Shown here in pieces: positions 33,661-42,831 of a stretch of 64,000 nucleotides of DNA; the stretch's first letter is position 1, and every line of letters starts with the position of its first letter. This DNA comes from JBFWVD01 sp050246915 (GTDB lineage Bacteria > Actinomycetota > Acidimicrobiia > Acidimicrobiales > Ilumatobacteraceae). The stretch covers positions 1 to 64,000 of the forward strand of contig JBFWVD010000008.1 of NCBI GenBank assembly GCA_050246915.1. Direction: 5' to 3'. The translations under genes and the position numbers were made by a program. A model generated the notes under the pieces. That model was not told the DNA's origin. It worked only from the letters and a program-made list of their open reading frames with translations, and did not search any database.

Positions 33661-34638
33661 ATGAAACTGGGCATGGTCGGACTCGGACGTATGGGCGGCA
33701 ACATGGCCGAGCGTCTCCGCCGAGGGGGCCACGAGGTGATCGGCTACGACCTCAACCCCGACACCCGTGATGTGGCCACCCCGGCCGATCTCGTCGCCGC
33801 CCTCGACGCACCGCGAGTGGTGTGGCTGATGTTGCCGGCCGGTCCGGCCACCGAAGCGGCCGTCAACACCTTCGCCGCGCTGCTGTCACCCGGCGATCTC
33901 ATCGTCAACGGAGCCAACGATCGTTACGACGAAGACCAGCGACGGGCCGCAGTGTTGTCGGACAAAGGCATCGGCTACGTCGATGCCGGCGTGAGCGGGG
34001 GAGTGTGGGGCCTCACCGAGGGCTACTGCCTCATGGTCGGCGGGACGGTCGACAGCATCGCTGCGGCCCAACCAATCTTCGACACCCTCGCTCCTCCCGG
34101 AGGGTTCGTGCACTCCGGTCCGGTCGGCGCCGGGCACTACACCAAGATGGTGCACAACGGCATCGAGTACGCCCTCATGCAGGCCTATGGCGAGGGCTAC
34201 GAACTGCTCAAGGCCAGCGAGCTGGGCATCGACGTGGACGGAGCGATGAAGGCCTGGCGCACCGGCAGCGTCGTGCGCTCATGGCTGCTCGATCTGTTGG
34301 TGCGAGCGCTCGAGCAGGAACCCGGCCTGGAGGGCATCAAAGGCTGGGCCGACGACACCGGCGAAGGACGTTGGACGGTCGAGGAATCGATCCGTCTCGC
34401 CGTGCCGCTGCCGGCCATCGCTGCGTCGCTCTACGCGCGCTTCTCGTCGCGACAGGAGGACTCGCCCACCATGCAGGTCGTCGCCGCACTGCGGGGGCAG
34501 TTCGGCGGCCACGCCGTCAAGGCCGAACCACGCGTGGCGATGCACGCACCGAACGTCGGCGACGTCGCCGGCACCGGCGAGGCCACATCCACGGGCGCCC
34601 CGGTGAAGGGCACCACCGGTCCCAACAAGGGCGCGTGA
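33661..34638 (+). CDS. gnd: 6-phosphogluconate dehydrogenase, decarboxylating (short type)
   Basis: The protein has 325 residues. The NAD(P) site is MKLGMVGLGRMGGNMAERL, followed by DAGVSGGVWGLTEGYCLMVGG, a variant of the substrate loop, and VGAGHYTKMVHNGIEYALMQAYGEGYELL with the catalytic lysine and HN. It oxidises 6-phosphogluconate to ribulose 5-phosphate. The length is that of the short (GndA-like, often NAD-linked) class. zwf follows at 2 nt. GGAGC lies before the ATG at 33661. Confidence 0.95.
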   Translation: MKLGMVGLGRMGGNMAERLRRGGHEVIGYDLNPDTRDVATPADLVAALDAPRVVWLMLPAGPATEAAVNTFAALLSPGDLIVNGANDRYDEDQRRAAVLSDKGIGYVDAGVSGGVWGLTEGYCLMVGGTVDSIAAAQPIFDTLAPPGGFVHSGPVGAGHYTKMVHNGIEYALMQAYGEGYELLKASELGIDVDGAMKAWRTGSVVRSWLLDLLVRALEQEPGLEGIKGWADDTGEGRWTVEESIRLAVPLPAIAASLYARFSSRQEDSPTMQVVAALRGQFGGHAVKAEPRVAMHAPNVGDVAGTGEATSTGAPVKGTTGPNKGA

Positions 34639-34640
34639 TC

Positions 34641-36041
34641 ATGGGCAACGGCAACCGCGCCGATTCGTTGGTGTTGTTCGGCATCACCGGCGACCTCGCA
34701 CGCAAGAAGCTCTTCCCGGCCCTGTACAACCTCGAACGACGCGAACGGCTCGATGCACCCGTGGTCGGCGTGGCCCGCAGCACCTGGTCAGATGATGATC
34801 TGCGCGCCAACGCCCGGGCCGCCATCGAAGCAGTCGTGAAAGACCCCGACGAGGCGGTGCTGGCTCGCTTGTTGCCCCGCATGTCGCTCATTTCGGGGGA
34901 GTACACCGACCCGAGCACGTACGGTCGTCTGGCCGACCGTCTGCGCGAGACCGGCTCGACCCGGCCCACGTGCTATCTCGCCATCCCACCGGATCTGTTC
35001 GACGACGTCATCGAGGGCCTCGCCGGGGTTGGCCTCAACGCCGAAGGACGCGTGGTCGTCGAAAAGCCTTTCGGCCGCGACCTCACCAGCGCCCGCGAAC
35101 TCAACGCGCTGCTGCGCAAGGCGTGGCCGGAGAATCGCACGTTCCGCATCGACCACTACCTCGGCAAGGAGAGCGTCGAGGACCTGTTGGTGTTCCGGTT
35201 CGCCAACGCGTTCCTCGAGCCGATCTGGAACCGCAACTACATCGATTGCGTGCAGATCACCATGACCGAGACCTTGGACGTGCAAGGCCGCGGTTCGTTC
35301 TACGACACCGTGGGCGCGTTGCGCGATGTGGTGCAGAACCATCTGCTGCAGGTGGTGGCTCTGCTCGCCATGGAACCACCGGTGTCAACCGATCCTGACG
35401 CTCTGCGCGACGAGCGCATGAAGGTGCTCAAAGCGATGCGAGCGGTCGACCCTCGCACCATCGTGCGTGGCCAGTACACCGGCTATCTCGAGGAGCCCGG
35501 AGTCGCCCCCGATTCCACCACCGAGACCTTCGTGGCCATGCGCCTGGAGATCGATTCGTGGCGTTGGTCGGGCGTGCCGTTCTACGTACGAGCCGGCAAG
35601 GCGCTCGCCGCGTCGGCCACCGAGGCGATGGTGGAGTTGCGCAACCCACCTCAGCTTCTGTTCTCGGCCGCCGACGGTCCCAGCCCGCACGCCAACTTGA
35701 TCCGTTTCCGCCTCGGCAACAACGACGGGATCACCATGAGCGTGCAGGCCAAGAAGCCGGGACAGGATCTGTCCACCGAACCGGTCGATCTGCAGGTCGA
35801 CTTCGCCTCGGCCCTCGGCGAGCGACGCGAGGCCTACGACCGCCTGCTCGAAGACGCCATGGAGGGCAACTTGGGCCGCTTCGCCCGTGTCGACATGGTC
35901 GAGGAGGCGTGGCGGATCGTGCAGCCCGCCCTCGACGATCCCCGACCCATCCGGCGCTACACCCGCGGCTCGTGGGGACCAGACGCGGCCAACGCCATCA
36001 TCGAACCGCGTGCCCATTGGCACGAGCCGCTCGTCCGGTGA
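34641..36041 (+). CDS. zwf: Glucose-6-phosphate 1-dehydrogenase
   Basis: The protein has 466 residues. It shows LVLFGITGDLARKKLFPALYNL (coenzyme site), VVVEKPFGRDLTSARELN, FRIDHYLGKESVEDLLVFRFAN (the signature with catalytic His) and WNRNYIDCVQITMTETL. It begins the oxidative pentose-phosphate pathway. The ATG at 34641 has AAGGG 9 nt upstream; a GTG at 34635 overlapping the gnd stop is less likely. No OpcA gene is present, unlike many actinobacteria. Confidence 0.96.
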   Translation: MGNGNRADSLVLFGITGDLARKKLFPALYNLERRERLDAPVVGVARSTWSDDDLRANARAAIEAVVKDPDEAVLARLLPRMSLISGEYTDPSTYGRLADRLRETGSTRPTCYLAIPPDLFDDVIEGLAGVGLNAEGRVVVEKPFGRDLTSARELNALLRKAWPENRTFRIDHYLGKESVEDLLVFRFANAFLEPIWNRNYIDCVQITMTETLDVQGRGSFYDTVGALRDVVQNHLLQVVALLAMEPPVSTDPDALRDERMKVLKAMRAVDPRTIVRGQYTGYLEEPGVAPDSTTETFVAMRLEIDSWRWSGVPFYVRAGKALAASATEAMVELRNPPQLLFSAADGPSPHANLIRFRLGNNDGITMSVQAKKPGQDLSTEPVDLQVDFASALGERREAYDRLLEDAMEGNLGRFARVDMVEEAWRIVQPALDDPRPIRRYTRGSWGPDAANAIIEPRAHWHEPLVR

Positions 36042-36059
36042 TCTCGCCATGATCTCCCG

Positions 36060-36728
36060 ATGATCTACGAGCAATTGCCGAACAGTAACGACGTCGCCCG
36101 CCGAGCCGCAGTGCTGATGGCCGACCGGATGTGGGCCGCGGTGGCACGACGGGGGAGTGCCGCGTTGGCAGTGAGCGGCGGCCGCACACCGTCGGAGATG
36201 TTCCGGGTGCTGGCCGCTCTGCCGGTGCCGTGGGCGCACGTGCACCTGTTCCAGGTCGACGAACGATCAGCCCCCGACGGTCACCGCGACCGCAATGCGA
36301 CCATGCTCGCCGACGATCTCCTGGCCCTCCTGCCCGACACGCCGGCCGGTGTCCACCTCATGGATGTCAGCCACCCGGGTTCGGCAACCGCGGCCGATCG
36401 CTACGGCAACCTCTTGTCGCGCTTTGCTCCCGACGGACTCGATCTGGTGCACCTCGGTCTGGGCGACGACGGCCACACCGCCAGCTGGCCCCCGGGGGAC
36501 CCGGTCGTCGACGCGGCTGGGCCGGTGGCCTGGAGCGCCGAATACCAAGGTCGGGTCCGCATGACGCTCACACCGATGGCAGTGACCTCGGCCCGAGAGT
36601 TGCTGATGACCGTCGTCGGACCATCCAAGGATGCGGCTCTGGCCGCGCTGACCGCAGGCCGCCCGGTCATCCCAGCGCACCGCCTCGACCCATCCAAACT
36701 CGTCCTGATCACCGACCGGCCAGCATGA
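36060..36728 (+). CDS. pgl: 6-phosphogluconolactonase
   Basis: The protein has 222 residues. ALAVSGGRTPSEMFRVLAAL is the sugar-phosphate-binding start of the DevB/SOL family, then HLFQVDERSAP, VHLGLGDDGHTASWPP (the G-D-D-G-H-T-A-S signature) and RMTLTP. It opens the lactone made by Zwf. It closes the gnd-zwf-pgl operon, starting 18 nt after zwf. The ATG at 36060 follows GATCTCCC with a weak ribosome site. Confidence 0.95.
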   Translation: MIYEQLPNSNDVARRAAVLMADRMWAAVARRGSAALAVSGGRTPSEMFRVLAALPVPWAHVHLFQVDERSAPDGHRDRNATMLADDLLALLPDTPAGVHLMDVSHPGSATAADRYGNLLSRFAPDGLDLVHLGLGDDGHTASWPPGDPVVDAAGPVAWSAEYQGRVRMTLTPMAVTSARELLMTVVGPSKDAALAALTAGRPVIPAHRLDPSKLVLITDRPA

Positions 36729-36828
36729 TCTGACCTCATCAGGCCGAACAATCCGCGATCGATTGCCGATCAAAGAGCCGATGACCCGCCGCGCAACACC
36801 CTCGCCGACTCGCTACCGTGCGGACCAC

Positions 36829-37452
36829 ATGTCGTACGAAACCCCGCCTCCCTCGCCACCCGAGCAGATCGAGATCGGTCTGACCAACGAACTGGCGGTC
36901 GACGTCGAGGAGAACAAGAGCCCCGTCAAGGCCATGATCGAGTGGCTGGTCGTCGTCGGCGCCGCGCTGCTCGTGGCTCTCATCATCCGATGGCAGTTCT
37001 TCGGCGCGTACGTGATCCCGTCCGGCTCGATGTATCCCACGTTGCAGTACCAGGGCACCCGCGATCGGGTGCTGGTCAACAAGCTCAGCTACAAGCTCCA
37101 CGACATCCACCGAGGTGATGTCGTGGTGTTCAGCCGCCCACCAGCGGAGTCCGATCAGACCATCAAAGACCTCATCAAGCGGGTCATCGGGCTACCCGGC
37201 GACTCGGTGAGCGCCAAGAACAACGTCGTGTACATCGGCGATCAACCGCTCGACGAGCCCTACGTCAACCCCGCTTGCGGAGGCACACGGGACTTCGGGC
37301 CGGTCGTGGTGCCCGATGGCGAGTTGTTCGTGATGGGCGACAATCGCTGCAACAGCGAGGACAGCCGTGTGTTCGGCACGATCAGCGACGATCTGGTCGT
37401 GGGCCGTGCCTTCGTGCGTGTCTGGCCGCTCGATCATCTCGGCTGGCTCTGA
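36829..37452 (+). CDS. lepB: Signal peptidase I
   Basis: The protein has 207 residues from the ATG at 36829, or 223 from an ATG at 36781. A single membrane segment (IEWLVVVGAALLVALII) is followed by AYVIPSGSMYPTLQ with the catalytic serine, DVVVFSRPP, IKRVIGLPGDSV with the catalytic lysine, and MGDNRCNSEDSRVFG. It cuts signal peptides from exported proteins such as the LysM protein in this window. It is 100 nt after pgl and may have its own promoter. The ~30-residue acidic N-terminal stretch has no assigned role. Confidence 0.95.
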   Translation: MSYETPPPSPPEQIEIGLTNELAVDVEENKSPVKAMIEWLVVVGAALLVALIIRWQFFGAYVIPSGSMYPTLQYQGTRDRVLVNKLSYKLHDIHRGDVVVFSRPPAESDQTIKDLIKRVIGLPGDSVSAKNNVVYIGDQPLDEPYVNPACGGTRDFGPVVVPDGELFVMGDNRCNSEDSRVFGTISDDLVVGRAFVRVWPLDHLGWL

Positions 37453-37473
37453 GTCGCAGCGCGCACGAACCGC

Positions 37474-38190
37474 TCAGCTCTCGGCGGCGATGGCCTCCAT
37501 CATCCGATCGGTCCAGTCGCTGAACACGCCGTCGACGCCCATGCGTATGAGCTTGGTGAGCGCGTTGACCTGCTGTAGATCCCAGGCCAGCACATAGCGC
37601 TCGAACCGGTGGAACAACGTCGTGAGCCCGCCGGACCAGTCGCTGTGATGCATGTTGATGCAATCGATGCCGTTCTCGGCCAAGAGCGCGGCGCGACGCT
37701 CGGGCCCCTCTTTGATGCGGTTCAGGCGGGTCGAGTCGACCAGTTTCACCTCTGACGACAGCGGCCTGAGCGCCGCCACGACGCGCCAATCGGGGTGACA
37801 CAACCACAAGCGGGGGAGCATCGACGGATCGGTCCGCCGCACCTCATCGATGACGGCAGCGCCGCACTCGTCGTCCTTGAGATCGAGGCTGAGGTGGTAC
37901 GACGTACCGCACTGCACCAGCAGATCCACCAGCGACGGGATGTGTCCGGGCAGGTCATCGCGGTCGATCGAGTTGATGGACTTCTTGCGGATCCCTTGAC
38001 GAACCACGCCATCGTGATCGAGCACCGGTATCCCGTCGCGTGTCAGCCACACGTCCGATTCCAGACCGGTCGCCCCCAACCGCAGACCCAGGACGAACGC
38101 CTCGATCGTGTTCTCTTGGGCATGTGCCCTTGCTCCACGGTGAGCGAAGCCGATAGGGGGGACGTGAAGAGATGGAAGCCGTTGTTGCAC
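37474..38190 (-). CDS. Glycerophosphodiester phosphodiesterase
   Basis: The protein has 238 residues with the GDPD signature: FAHRGARAHAQENTIEAF (catalytic His, Glu-Asn-Thr), ESDVWLTRDGIPVLDHD (second catalytic His and metal ligands) and HLSLDLKDDE. It hydrolyses glycerophosphodiesters to glycerol 3-phosphate and alcohol. No signal peptide is seen, so it is cytoplasmic. The GTG at 38190 has GAGG close upstream. It is convergent with signal peptidase I and divergent from the zinc-ribbon gene. Confidence 0.92.
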   Translation of the reverse strand: MQQRLPSLHVPPIGFAHRGARAHAQENTIEAFVLGLRLGATGLESDVWLTRDGIPVLDHDGVVRQGIRKKSINSIDRDDLPGHIPSLVDLLVQCGTSYHLSLDLKDDECGAAVIDEVRRTDPSMLPRLWLCHPDWRVVAALRPLSSEVKLVDSTRLNRIKEGPERRAALLAENGIDCINMHHSDWSGGLTTLFHRFERYVLAWDLQQVNALTKLIRMGVDGVFSDWTDRMMEAIAAES

Positions 38191-38295
38191 GTCCTCAATC
38201 TTGACAAAGGCCGGACGAGTCGGCCCTCAAGGCGACTGGTGCTCCCGACGATTCTCCATTGCACGGAAGGCACCACGTCCAGGAGGGACGAACCA

Positions 38296-38631
38296 ATGGC
38301 GATCATCAGAGCGACATGCCACGACTGCGGAGACGTCGAAATGACGACTTCCGATGTGTGGGTGCGCATTTGCGATGATGACAACTCGGGCACGTACGCC
38401 TTCCGCTGCCCGGTGTGTGATCACGTCGTCGTGAAGCCCGCCGAGGCACACATCGTCGATCTCCTGGTCGCCTCCGGTGTCGCCTGGTCGACATGGGCCC
38501 GCCCAGCCGAGGTGCACGAGCGTCCCCAAGCCGGTGAAGCGTTCACCTATGACGACCTCATCGACTTCCACGCGGAGCTCGAGAGCGACGATTGGTTCGC
38601 CCGACTCAGCGAGCTCACCGACAACACCTGA
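38296..38631 (+). CDS. Small zinc-ribbon protein (111 aa)
   Basis: The product begins MAIIRATCHDCGDVEM and later has RCPVCDHVVV, giving two C-x-x-C pairs typical of a zinc ribbon. The second half is helical and acidic (YDDLIDFHAELESDDWFARLSEL). A strong ribosome site (AGGAGGGA at 38281-38288) supports the ATG at 38296. Function is unknown; similar small proteins are common in actinobacteria. Its stop codon lies at the first base of a 45-bp repeat array. Confidence 0.75.
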   Translation: MAIIRATCHDCGDVEMTTSDVWVRICDDDNSGTYAFRCPVCDHVVVKPAEAHIVDLLVASGVAWSTWARPAEVHERPQAGEAFTYDDLIDFHAELESDDWFARLSELTDNT

Positions 38632-38809
38632 GTCTGCTTCGCCGAGTCCGCTTCGCTTCCCCGGCTCAGGACGCGAGTCTGCTTCGCCGAGTCCGCTTCG
38701 CTTCCCCGGCTCAGGACGCGAGTCTGCTTCGCCGAGTCCGCTTCGCTTCCCCGGCTCAGGACGCGAGTCTGCTTCGCCGAGTCCGCTTCGCTTCCCCGGC
38801 TCAGGACGC
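38630..38809 (+). repeat. Tandem array, four 45-bp units
   Basis: Four identical 45-bp units start at 38630, 38675, 38720 and 38765. Each contains two related 14-base halves (GAGTCTGCTTCGCC, GAGTCCGCTTCGCT) and ends with CCCCGGCTCAGGACGC. The core is almost the same as the 42-bp units at 10383-10514, in the same orientation. The array overlaps the zinc-ribbon stop codon and ends 59 nt before tatB. Confidence 0.95.
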
Positions 38810-38868
38810 GAGTCCTCACGGGTTCGCTGAACCGCTGCGCGGGGAGCGGTCCCCGTACACTTCACGCC

Positions 38869-39279
38869 GTGTTCAACGTCGGCGGATCCGAGTTCCTCAT
38901 GATCGCCCTCGTGGCGCTCTTGGTGCTCGGTCCAGAACGCATGCCCGATGTGGTGCGCAAGGCCGGGAAGATCGTCGGCGAGCTTCGTCGCATGTCCAAT
39001 GGGTTCCAGGCCGAACTGAAGGACGCGTTCGCCGAACCGATCCAGACCATGAACGAGGTCAAGGGTCAGATGAACTCGACGGTCACCGATCTGCGCAGTG
39101 CCATCAGCAGTGCGGCGAACGTGACCATCGACGCTCCAGTACCCGCTACCAAGGACGAGCCCGTCGCTGAGTCGCAAGCGGTGGCCGGCCCGACGTCGTC
39201 GCCGTGGGGCGCTCCCGACCCCACCGCTGTCACCCAGCTGCCGCCCCCAGACACCGACCGTCAGAACGCCGAGCCTTGA
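38869..39279 (+). CDS. tatB: Sec-independent translocase subunit, TatB-like
   Basis: The protein has 136 residues. A single N-terminal membrane segment (GSEFLMIALVALLVLGPERMPDVVRKAGKI) is followed by an amphipathic helix GELRRMSNGFQAELKDAF, and a long Pro/Ala-rich tail. The LGPERMP motif and length fit TatB better than TatA. It helps TatC recognise twin-arginine signal peptides. The GTG at 38869 begins MFNVGG. The stop overlaps the tatC start (TGATG). In mycobacteria the equivalent gene lies between pafC and tatC. Confidence 0.88.
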   Translation: MFNVGGSEFLMIALVALLVLGPERMPDVVRKAGKIVGELRRMSNGFQAELKDAFAEPIQTMNEVKGQMNSTVTDLRSAISSAANVTIDAPVPATKDEPVAESQAVAGPTSSPWGAPDPTAVTQLPPPDTDRQNAEP

Positions 39280-40079
39280 TGAAGCTCCGCAAGGGCAAGA
39301 CATCCGACAAGACCGACACCCGGCAGTTGTCCTCCGATGGACACATGACGCTCATCGAGCATCTGAACGAACTGCGCTCACGATTGTTGAAATGCGTGCT
39401 CGCCGTGGTCGCCGGGCTGATTTTCGCCTTCATCGTGTACAACCCCGTGCTCGACTTCCTACGTGGCCCGTACCGCGACCTGTGCGAGGCCAAGGCGAGT
39501 TTGAAATGTGATGGCAACCTGCTCAACCCCGACCCCATCGGTGGATTCGGCACCAGAGTCCGACTGTCGGGGTACATGGGCATCGGCCTCGCCCTGCCGG
39601 TGTTGATGTGGCAAGTGTGGCGATTCATCGCTCCCGGTCTCTTGGCCAAGGAGAAGAAGTACGCCATCCCGTTCATCATGTCGTCGATGGTCCTGTTCGC
39701 GTCCGGTGCGCTCGTGGCGTGGCTGACTCTCCCCAAGGCTCTCGAATGGCTCACGGCATACGCCGGTTCGGGCACCAATCCTCAGTTCTTCATCGACAAG
39801 TACGTGGGATTCGTCCTGCTGCTCATGATCGGGTTCGGGGCCGGATTCCAGTTCCCGGTGATCCTGGTGACGCTCGAACTTCTGGGGGTCGTGACCCCTC
39901 AGACGCTGCTGAAGAGCTGGCGCACGGTGGTCGTGGTGATCGTGATCGTCGCCGCCGTGGCCACCCCGGGCGGCGATCCGTTCTCGATGCTCGGCCTCGG
40001 GGTACCTCTCGTGCTCTTCTACTTCATCGCCGTGGGGATCGGCTTCTTGTTCAAGCGGAAGAAGCCGGTCGAGAGCTGA
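39279..40079 (+). CDS. tatC: Sec-independent translocase subunit TatC
   Basis: The protein has 266 residues and six membrane segments. MTLIEHLNELRSRLLKCVLAVVAGL is the TatC opening with the conserved ELR, followed by FGTRVRLSGYMGIGLALPVLMWQVWRFIAPGL and GFGAGFQFPVILVTLELLGVVTPQTL. It binds twin-arginine signal peptides of folded exports. It is translationally coupled to tatB. helY follows after 64 nt. The periplasmic loop (CEAKASLKCDGNLLN) carries two cysteines not usual in TatC. Confidence 0.94.
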   Translation: MKLRKGKTSDKTDTRQLSSDGHMTLIEHLNELRSRLLKCVLAVVAGLIFAFIVYNPVLDFLRGPYRDLCEAKASLKCDGNLLNPDPIGGFGTRVRLSGYMGIGLALPVLMWQVWRFIAPGLLAKEKKYAIPFIMSSMVLFASGALVAWLTLPKALEWLTAYAGSGTNPQFFIDKYVGFVLLLMIGFGAGFQFPVILVTLELLGVVTPQTLLKSWRTVVVVIVIVAAVATPGGDPFSMLGLGVPLVLFYFIAVGIGFLFKRKKPVES

Positions 40080-40143
40080 CAGCTCCCTGGGCGATTGCCG
40101 TTCCGTCGACCAACGCCTGATTTCCGCGCCGAAACGCCCCGCG

Positions 40144-42831
40144 ATGCTCCAAACTGGTCGGGTGAACAGCGACCGGGACCAGATCCTGGCGTCCTATCCG
40201 TTCGCCCTCGATCCTTTCCAAGTGGCGGCGCTCGACGCACTCGACGCCGGAGCCTCGGTGCTCGTGGCAGCCCCGACCGGGTCGGGCAAGACGGTGGTCG
40301 CCGAGTATGCCGTGGCCCGAGCGCTGCGGCGGGAGCGGCGCGCCTTCTACACCACCCCGATCAAGGCGCTGTCGAACCAGAAGTACCTCGATCTGTGCCG
40401 TCGCCACGGCGTCGACAACGTCGGGCTGCTCACCGGTGACAATGCCATCAACGGCGATGCGCCCATCGTGGTGATGACCACCGAAGTGCTCCGCAACATG
40501 ATCTACGCGCGATCGGGGGCCATCAGCGCGCTCGATGTCGTGGTGCTCGACGAGGTCCACTTCCTCCAAGACGCTTATCGCGGGCCGGTCTGGGAAGAGG
40601 TGATCATCCACCTCCCTCATCGCATCCAGCTGGTGTGCCTGTCGGCGACGGTTTCCAACGCCGAGGAGGTGGCGTCGTGGATGCGCACCGTTCGCGGGGC
40701 GACCGAGGTCATCGCCGAAGATCAGCGTCCAGTCGAGCTGCAGCAGCTGTACATGATCGGCGATCGCACCAGTGATCGACTGCACTTGTTGCCAACGCTG
40801 GTTGACGGTCGACCGAATCCCGAGGCGATGCGCATCGATTCAGAAGCCGCTCGCGGGCCGGTGTGGGAACGTCACCATCGAAAGGGCATGCGGCGAAAGC
40901 TGTACACACCCGATCGGGTCGACGTGGTCGAGCGTCTCGACGACGAAGGCATGCTGCCGGCGATCTACTTCATCTTCAGCCGCAACGCCTGCGATCAAGC
41001 CGCGGCAGCATGCCTCGGCGCCGGCATCCGACTCACCACTGCCATCGAGCGTGATCGCATCCGAGAGATCGCGGCCAACCGACTCGACGGGCTGTCGAGC
41101 ACCGACCTCGCCGTGCTCGGCTATGCGCAGTTCATGGCTGGCCTCGAAGCAGGCATCGCGCCCCACCACGCCGGCATGATCCCACCGTTCAAGGAGACCG
41201 TCGAAGCCTGCTTCACCGAGGGTCTGGTGAAGATGGTCTTCGCCACCGAGACCTTGGCTGTCGGTATCAACATGCCGGCGCGCACGGTGGTCATCGAGAA
41301 GCTCACCAAGTACATGGGCGATCGTCATCAGTTCCTCAGCCCCTCGAGCTACACCCAGCTCACCGGCCGAGCGGGACGACGAGGCATCGACACGCTCGGT
41401 TCGGCGATCGTGTTGTGGAACCACTTCGTCACCTTCGATCAGGTGGCGGCGCTGGCCGCGTCGAAGTCGTTCGCACTGGTCAGCGCGTTCCGCCCGACGT
41501 ACAACATGGCCGCCAACCTGGTTCGTTCGTACGCACCCGATCGTGCCCGCCAGCTGCTCAACCTGTCGTTCGCCCAGTACCAAGCCGACAGAGAGATCGT
41601 GCAACTCGAAGCGCGGCTCGAGCGACGCACCGCGGTGCTGGCCGAACTGCGCGAGCAAGCTGCCAGCCCATTCGGCGACATCGAGGACTATCGCAGCGCC
41701 ACCAACCGCGAGGAGCGGCGTATCGCCGCCGAGCGTCCGAGCCAGGGGACGATCGATCTCGCGCTGTCCCGACTGCGACCCGGTGACGTGATCATGGTCG
41801 AACGTGGTCGCTACTCCGGGCGGGCTGCCGTGCTCACCGTCTCGAGCCGCACCGGAGGCACCACCAAACTCCGGGTCATCACGCCAGGCCGCATCTCCAT
41901 CGTGCTGTCGGCGGTGGACTTCGACTCGGCCCCGCAGCGACTCGCGCAATTGGAATTGCCGACGCCGTTCGCACCGAATCGGCAGAGCTTCCAACGCGAG
42001 GTCGCACGGGCCCTCGATCGCGCTCGCCTCGGCCCCGGAGTGCCCGAAGGTCGCGGGCGTGCCAGCAGCGTCGACCGGGCAGCTCCGCACCATCCCGTGC
42101 TCGCCGATCCCGATCTCACCAAGCGGCTCAAAGCCGCGGGCCAAGCCGATCGTGTCGCCCGTGAAGTCGACGATCTGCAGCGACGGGTGCGCAGCCGCAA
42201 CGAATCGTTGGCCCGGCGTTTCGATCGCCTCCTGGCCTTGTTGGAGGAATGGGGATACCTCGCCGGGTGGACGCTCACCGACGGCGGCGAACGACTGGCC
42301 CGGTTGTTCCACGAGAGCGATCTGCTGGTGATCGAGTCACTGCGACGGGGCCTGCTCGATGGCCTCGATCCGGCCTCGTTCGTGGCGTTGGCGTCGGTGT
42401 TCACCTACGAGCACCGCAGCTCCGAACCACCCCCTCCGCCGTGGTTCCCGTCGGGCAAGGTCCGCAAGCGTTGGTTGGCCATCTCCGAGTTGGCTGAGGA
42501 GTTGAACCGACTCGAGGACGATTCCCGGCTCACGCTCACCCGTCCGCCCGATCCCACCTTCGCGGCCATCGCCTATGCGTGGGCGGCGGGCGAAGCCTTC
42601 AGCGAGGTGGTGGCCGAAGAGGAGCTGTCCGGCGGCGACTTCGTTCGGAACATCAAGCAGCTCATCGATCTCGTGCGTCAACTCGGCGACATCGCCCCGA
42701 ACGAGGCGACGCGACTCACTGCCCAGCGCGCCGCCGACGCGCTCTTCCGCGGCGTGATCGCCGCGTCGTCGGCGGTGACCCCCGACGCTGTCGAGGCCGC
42801 CGCCATCGACGTCGAGATGGACGAATCATGA
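40144..42831 (+). CDS. helY: DEVH-box helicase of the HelY/Ski2 family
   Basis: The protein has 895 residues. Helicase motifs are in order: LVAAPTGSGKTVVAEYAVA (I), TTPIKALSNQKYLDL (Ia), VVVLDEVHFL (II), VCLSATVSN (III), GLVKMVFATETLAVGINMPARTVVI (V) and SYTQLTGRAGRRGID (VI). The rest includes the wedge and a DSHCT-like C-terminal domain. It likely unwinds RNA. In mycobacteria helY also follows tatC. A GTG at 40162 is an alternative start; the ATG at 40144 is used. Two palindrome copies (40793, 41946) lie inside. Confidence 0.93.
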   Translation: MLQTGRVNSDRDQILASYPFALDPFQVAALDALDAGASVLVAAPTGSGKTVVAEYAVARALRRERRAFYTTPIKALSNQKYLDLCRRHGVDNVGLLTGDNAINGDAPIVVMTTEVLRNMIYARSGAISALDVVVLDEVHFLQDAYRGPVWEEVIIHLPHRIQLVCLSATVSNAEEVASWMRTVRGATEVIAEDQRPVELQQLYMIGDRTSDRLHLLPTLVDGRPNPEAMRIDSEAARGPVWERHHRKGMRRKLYTPDRVDVVERLDDEGMLPAIYFIFSRNACDQAAAACLGAGIRLTTAIERDRIREIAANRLDGLSSTDLAVLGYAQFMAGLEAGIAPHHAGMIPPFKETVEACFTEGLVKMVFATETLAVGINMPARTVVIEKLTKYMGDRHQFLSPSSYTQLTGRAGRRGIDTLGSAIVLWNHFVTFDQVAALAASKSFALVSAFRPTYNMAANLVRSYAPDRARQLLNLSFAQYQADREIVQLEARLERRTAVLAELREQAASPFGDIEDYRSATNREERRIAAERPSQGTIDLALSRLRPGDVIMVERGRYSGRAAVLTVSSRTGGTTKLRVITPGRISIVLSAVDFDSAPQRLAQLELPTPFAPNRQSFQREVARALDRARLGPGVPEGRGRASSVDRAAPHHPVLADPDLTKRLKAAGQADRVAREVDDLQRRVRSRNESLARRFDRLLALLEEWGYLAGWTLTDGGERLARLFHESDLLVIESLRRGLLDGLDPASFVALASVFTYEHRSSEPPPPPWFPSGKVRKRWLAISELAEELNRLEDDSRLTLTRPPDPTFAAIAYAWAAGEAFSEVVAEEELSGGDFVRNIKQLIDLVRQLGDIAPNEATRLTAQRAADALFRGVIAASSAVTPDAVEAAAIDVEMDES

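Noticed and set aside
38630..38809. CRISPR-like array
   Set aside because: Units are contiguous and identical with no variable spacers, and no cas genes are near.
38227..39303. Long minus-strand frame through the 45-bp array
   Set aside because: It is an artefact of repeat period and GC-rich antisense; it overlaps the zinc-ribbon and tatB genes.
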